Assembly (NCBI GenBank): GCA_008016945.1
Contig: SSGN01000147.1
Location: forward strand, 1-9,972
Length of the DNA: 9,972 bases
DNA from: Flavobacteriales bacterium
GTDB lineage: Bacteria > Bacteroidota > Bacteroidia > Flavobacteriales > PHOS-HE28
Reading direction: 5' to 3'
In this document: one piece after another, positions 5,692 to 9,972 of the stretch
Numbering within the stretch: position 1 is the stretch's first letter
Layout: the number at the start of each line of letters is the position of its first letter
Position numbers and translations under genes: made by a program
The notes under the pieces: generated by a model
Databases searched by the model: none
The model's input: only the letters and a program-made list of their open reading frames with translations
Told to the model about the DNA's origin: nothing

Positions 5692-6909
5692 GTGGAACGC
5701 AAGCTCAATCGCAAGGTGCTGCTCGGTGTATCGGGCAGCATCGCTGCTTTCAAGGCAGCGGCGTTGGTGCGCGAACTGGTCAAAGCCAACGCCGAGGTGC
5801 AGGTGGTGATGACACGTGCCGCGCACGACTTCGTAACGCCGTTGACCCTGGCCACGCTGAGCGGGAGGCCCGTGCTCACGGACATGGTCTCCGGCGAAGG
5901 CACGTGGAACGATCATGTGCACTTGGCGCGCTGGGCGGATGTGATGCTGATCGCCCCGTTGAGCGCGAGCACGCTGAGCAAGCTGGCGCACGGGCAGTGC
6001 GATAACTTACTGATCGCCACCTATTTGAGCATGCCCGATCCACGGCAGGGTGGAGCCCCGGTGTACATGGCCCCGGCCATGGACCTGGAGATGTACCGCG
6101 ATGCGAGCACCCACGCCAACCTGGACCTGCTGCGCGCCCGCGGCGTACGGCAGATCGGACCGGAAAGCGGCGACCTGGCCAGTGGGCTGAGCGGGGAGGG
6201 GCGCATGAGCGAGCCCGAAGCCATCGTGGCACGCTTGCATGCGGACCTGGTAGGCCAAAGCAAGCTCAACGGCAGAACGATCCTCGTGAGCGCCGGAGGG
6301 ACCCAGGAGGCCATCGACCCAGTGCGCTACATCGGGAACCGTTCGTCGGGGAAGATGGGCTTCGCCCTCGCCGAGGAAGCCGCCCTGCGCGGTGCCACCG
6401 TGCACTTGGTAACCGGACCCACCGCCCTGCACACCACGGTGACCGGGATACGCCGCACCGATGTGGTCAGCGCCGCCGAAATGGCCGAAGCCTGCAAAGC
6501 CCTGGCAGCGGACTGCGAGGTGGTGATCATGAGCGCTGCCGTGGCCGATTACCGACCCAAACGCCCTGCCACGGAGAAGATCAAGAAGGCGGAAGCCCAG
6601 CTCCAGGTGGAACTGGAGCCCACCGAGGATATCCTGGCGTACCTGGGCGCCCACAAGCCAGCGCACCAACGGCTGGTGGGCTTCGCGTTGGAAACAACGG
6701 ATGGCGAGGCCCACGCCCAAGGCAAACTGCAACACAAGAACCTCGACCTCATCGTGCTCAACACCCTGCAAGACCCCGGTGCGGGCTTTGGGCACGACAC
6801 CAATAAGGTCACCCTGATCGGACGAGAGACCAAAAGCGAGCCCCTTGCGTTGATGTCCAAGGTGGAAGTGGCCCGCGCTATCTTGGACCGCATAGAAACC
6901 CTGCTCTGA
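5692..6909 (+). CDS. coaBC: Bifunctional phosphopantothenoylcysteine decarboxylase / phosphopantothenate-cysteine ligase
   Basis: This 405-residue enzyme performs two consecutive steps of coenzyme A synthesis: ligation of cysteine to 4'-phosphopantothenate, then FMN-dependent decarboxylation to 4'-phosphopantetheine. The N-terminal CoaC flavoprotein half shows GVSGSIAAFK (12-21), NDHVHLARWAD with the likely catalytic His75, APLSAST (88-94) and PAMDLEMY (128-135). The clamp region DLASGLSGEGRM (161-172) has serine where E. coli Dfp has its clamp cysteine, which I recall as usual in Bacteroidota. The C-terminal CoaB half shows SAGGTQEAIDPVRYIGNRSSGKMG (200-223; Gly-rich, nucleotide-binding), SAAVADYRPK (281-290) and EKIKK (295-299). 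The start is GTG 5692; no in-frame ATG lies between it and the end of rpoZ. It follows rpoZ by 26 bases. Confidence 0.96.
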   Translation: MERKLNRKVLLGVSGSIAAFKAAALVRELVKANAEVQVVMTRAAHDFVTPLTLATLSGRPVLTDMVSGEGTWNDHVHLARWADVMLIAPLSASTLSKLAHGQCDNLLIATYLSMPDPRQGGAPVYMAPAMDLEMYRDASTHANLDLLRARGVRQIGPESGDLASGLSGEGRMSEPEAIVARLHADLVGQSKLNGRTILVSAGGTQEAIDPVRYIGNRSSGKMGFALAEEAALRGATVHLVTGPTALHTTVTGIRRTDVVSAAEMAEACKALAADCEVVIMSAAVADYRPKRPATEKIKKAEAQLQVELEPTEDILAYLGAHKPAHQRLVGFALETTDGEAHAQGKLQHKNLDLIVLNTLQDPGAGFGHDTNKVTLIGRETKSEPLALMSKVEVARAILDRIETLL

Positions 6910-6914
6910 TCCCC

Positions 6915-7820
6915 ATGCGCCATCGCCTTCCTGCGCTCCTGTCCTTGTTCCTGTTCGTCTCCGCCCCATCGCATGCGCAGGAGTTCAACTGCCAGGCCAG
7001 CGTGATCGCGCCGCAGATCGCCACGGCGCAGCCCCGGGTGTTCCAATCGCTGGAAACGGCCATCAAGGAATTCTACCAGAACCGCCGGTTCACCAACCTG
7101 AACTACGCCCCGGCCGAGCGCATCGACATCAACCTGCTGCTCACCATCACCAGCCAACCGGCCCCGGATCGCTTCGAGGGTAACCTGCAGGTGATCTACG
7201 CCCGCCCGGTGTACGGCACGGATTACAATACGCCCATCCTGGACCTGGTGGACAACCAGGTACAGTTCAACTTCTTGGAGAACACCCAGATCGAGTTCAC
7301 CCCCGACCGGCACCTCAACAACCTTTCCTCGCTGTTGGGGTTCTACGCCTACTACATCCTCGGCCTCGATGCGGACACCTTCAGCCCTACGGGAGGTTCG
7401 CCCTTCTACACCTTGGCGCAACAGGTGGTGAACAACGCCCAGAACGCCTCGGAAACGGGCTGGAAGGCTTACGAGGACCAACGCAACCGCTATTGGCTCA
7501 TCGACAACCAGGTCCAAGCGGTATTCCGTCCGTTCCGCGACCTGCTGTACAACTACCACCGGCTGGGCATGGACAACATGAGCACGGATGTGGTCACCAG
7601 CCGGCGGACCATCGCGCAAAGCATCGAAAAGCTGAAAAGCGTACACCAGGCCAAGCCCGCCAGTTACAACCTCCAGGTATTCTTCAACGCCAAGTTCAAC
7701 GAGATCGTGGAGATCTTCAAACAGGCCGACCCCACCGAGAAGACGAAGCTCTTCAACACCCTGCAGATCATCGATCCTGGGCACATCAGCCAGTACCAGA
7801 ACATGATGCGGGGATCGTGA
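6915..7820 (+). CDS. DUF4835 family exported protein (possible PorD-like)
   Basis: The 301-residue protein has a classical signal peptide (basic MRHR, hydrophobic core, SHA|QEF cleavage near residue 21), so it is exported to the periplasm or outer membrane. The mature N-terminus EFNCQASV, the ITSQPAPDRFEGNLQVIYARPVYG stretch near 77-101 (long conserved block), the FYAYYILGLDADTFSP segment (about 142-157) and a C-terminus ending in the DPGHISQYQNMMRG motif fit the Bacteroidota-specific DUF4835 family. The normal location right after coaBC, here five bases from its stop, strongly supports this. The molecular function is not established from sequence. I recall some annotations naming the family PorD in connection with type IX secretion, but nothing in this window tests that. 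It appears to be the last gene of the bamD operon. Confidence 0.88.
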   Translation: MRHRLPALLSLFLFVSAPSHAQEFNCQASVIAPQIATAQPRVFQSLETAIKEFYQNRRFTNLNYAPAERIDINLLLTITSQPAPDRFEGNLQVIYARPVYGTDYNTPILDLVDNQVQFNFLENTQIEFTPDRHLNNLSSLLGFYAYYILGLDADTFSPTGGSPFYTLAQQVVNNAQNASETGWKAYEDQRNRYWLIDNQVQAVFRPFRDLLYNYHRLGMDNMSTDVVTSRRTIAQSIEKLKSVHQAKPASYNLQVFFNAKFNEIVEIFKQADPTEKTKLFNTLQIIDPGHISQYQNMMRGS

Positions 7821-8070
7821 GGATGGTTCAGTGAGCCGTACCCGATGGCAGCAGGCCACTGCGGTGCGCACCATGGCGGGTCGCGGCAGGGGTGTTGTGT
7901 GGTGGGTGAAGGAACAGCCGCGCCATTTCGGGGGCCATCATACCATGTGGGCCATCCCTTCGCCGTTGATCGGGTCTTGGGCCCGTTCAACAAGGCTTCT
8001 GTTCCGGCATAGCGACCTTCGGCCAGCAGCAGTGGCCGATCCGCATACACGACGACGGCCAGCTTCATAA
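7821..8070. other. Convergent intergenic stretch without a supported gene
   Basis: This GC-rich DNA lies between the DUF4835 stop and the clpC terminator. A minus-strand frame opens with ATG at 8068 (MKLAVVVYADRPLLLAEGRY...) and looks protein-like for about 30 codons. It then turns into Pro/Cys-rich sequence and runs antisense into the DUF4835 gene, so I do not call it. A short direct repeat, gggccatc, occurs at 7932-7939 and 7949-7956. In many relatives recN would follow here; I see no recN sequence. Confidence 0.6.
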
Positions 8071-8106
8071 CGCCGAACGGCCCCTCTTTCGAGGGGCCGT
8101 TCGGCG
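8071..8106. terminator. Bidirectional hairpin terminator between DUF4835 and clpC genes
   Basis: cgccgaacggcccctc (8071-8086) and its exact reverse complement (8091-8106) form a perfect 16-bp stem with a 4-base loop. On the minus strand the loop reads GAAA, a stable GNRA tetraloop, so the main target is probably the clpC transcript, whose stop is 16 bases away. The symmetrical stem could also stop the bamD operon transcript. No long T-run follows on either side. Confidence 0.88.
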
Positions 8107-8122
8107 TTGGATCCGGAAGGGG

Positions 8123-9972
<1,850 letters not shown>

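Noticed and set aside
6549..7874. 441-codon minus-strand open frame opposite coaBC and DUF4835
   Set aside because: It is a shadow of two recognised genes, with no family motif and a low-complexity translation.
7940..7955. ataccatgtgggccat, partly resembling the repeat arm ataccatttggacat
   Set aside because: It has mismatches and an insertion and no partner arm nearby, so chance similarity is likely.
7664..8068. 134-codon minus-strand open frame beginning beside the clpC hairpin
   Set aside because: More than a third is antisense to the end of the DUF4835 gene, the middle is Pro/Cys-rich, and it lies behind a strong terminator. Kept only as a possible remnant.

Overview
The window looks like chromosomal DNA of a GC-rich member of the Bacteroidota, most likely Flavobacteriales or a close relative. 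Three things point there. The order bamD - rpoZ (omega) - coaBC - DUF4835 protein is a familiar Bacteroidota cluster. The serine-palmitoyltransferase-like enzyme and the ClpC protein read like Bacteroidota versions. Two copies of the Bacteroidota -7 promoter consensus TAnnTTTG lie between two divergent genes. This is by reading only; no database search was possible.

Layout, left to right. (1) Positions 1-230, + strand: the last 75 codons of a gene, probably a HerA-like/YjgR-type ATPase. (2) 236-1249, +: a lipoprotein of the endonuclease/exonuclease/phosphatase (EEP) fold. (3) 1250-1705: about 450 bases without a credible gene. It holds a possible hairpin after the EEP gene, a candidate miniature inverted-repeat element at 1394-1561, and a strong hairpin terminator at 1642-1683 for the gene to its right. 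(4) 1706-4304, - strand: three genes read right to left, namely a serine-palmitoyltransferase-like PLP enzyme, a LOG-family (TIGR00730) protein and a YugP-like membrane zinc metallopeptidase. (5) 4305-4508: a divergent intergenic region with one -7-type motif on each strand. (6) 4509-7820, +: bamD, rpoZ, coaBC and a DUF4835 protein, packed with a 4-base overlap and gaps of 26 and 5 bases, evidently one operon. (7) 7821-8122: a convergent gap with a near-ideal bidirectional hairpin terminator (8071-8106). (8) 8123 to the right edge, - strand: a ClpC-type AAA+ chaperone missing its N-terminal part.

Functionally this is mostly core biology. The operon combines outer-membrane assembly (BamD), transcription (omega), coenzyme A synthesis (CoaBC) and an exported cell-envelope protein (DUF4835). 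The divergent lipid gene would make the first long-chain-base intermediate of sphingolipids or of the related sulfonolipids. ClpC is a general proteolysis chaperone.

I do not see a defence island, prophage, CRISPR array, tRNA or rRNA. The least explained DNA is the 1250-1641 gap with its TAA-flanked inverted repeat. The most consequential open function is whether the PLP enzyme uses serine or cysteate.
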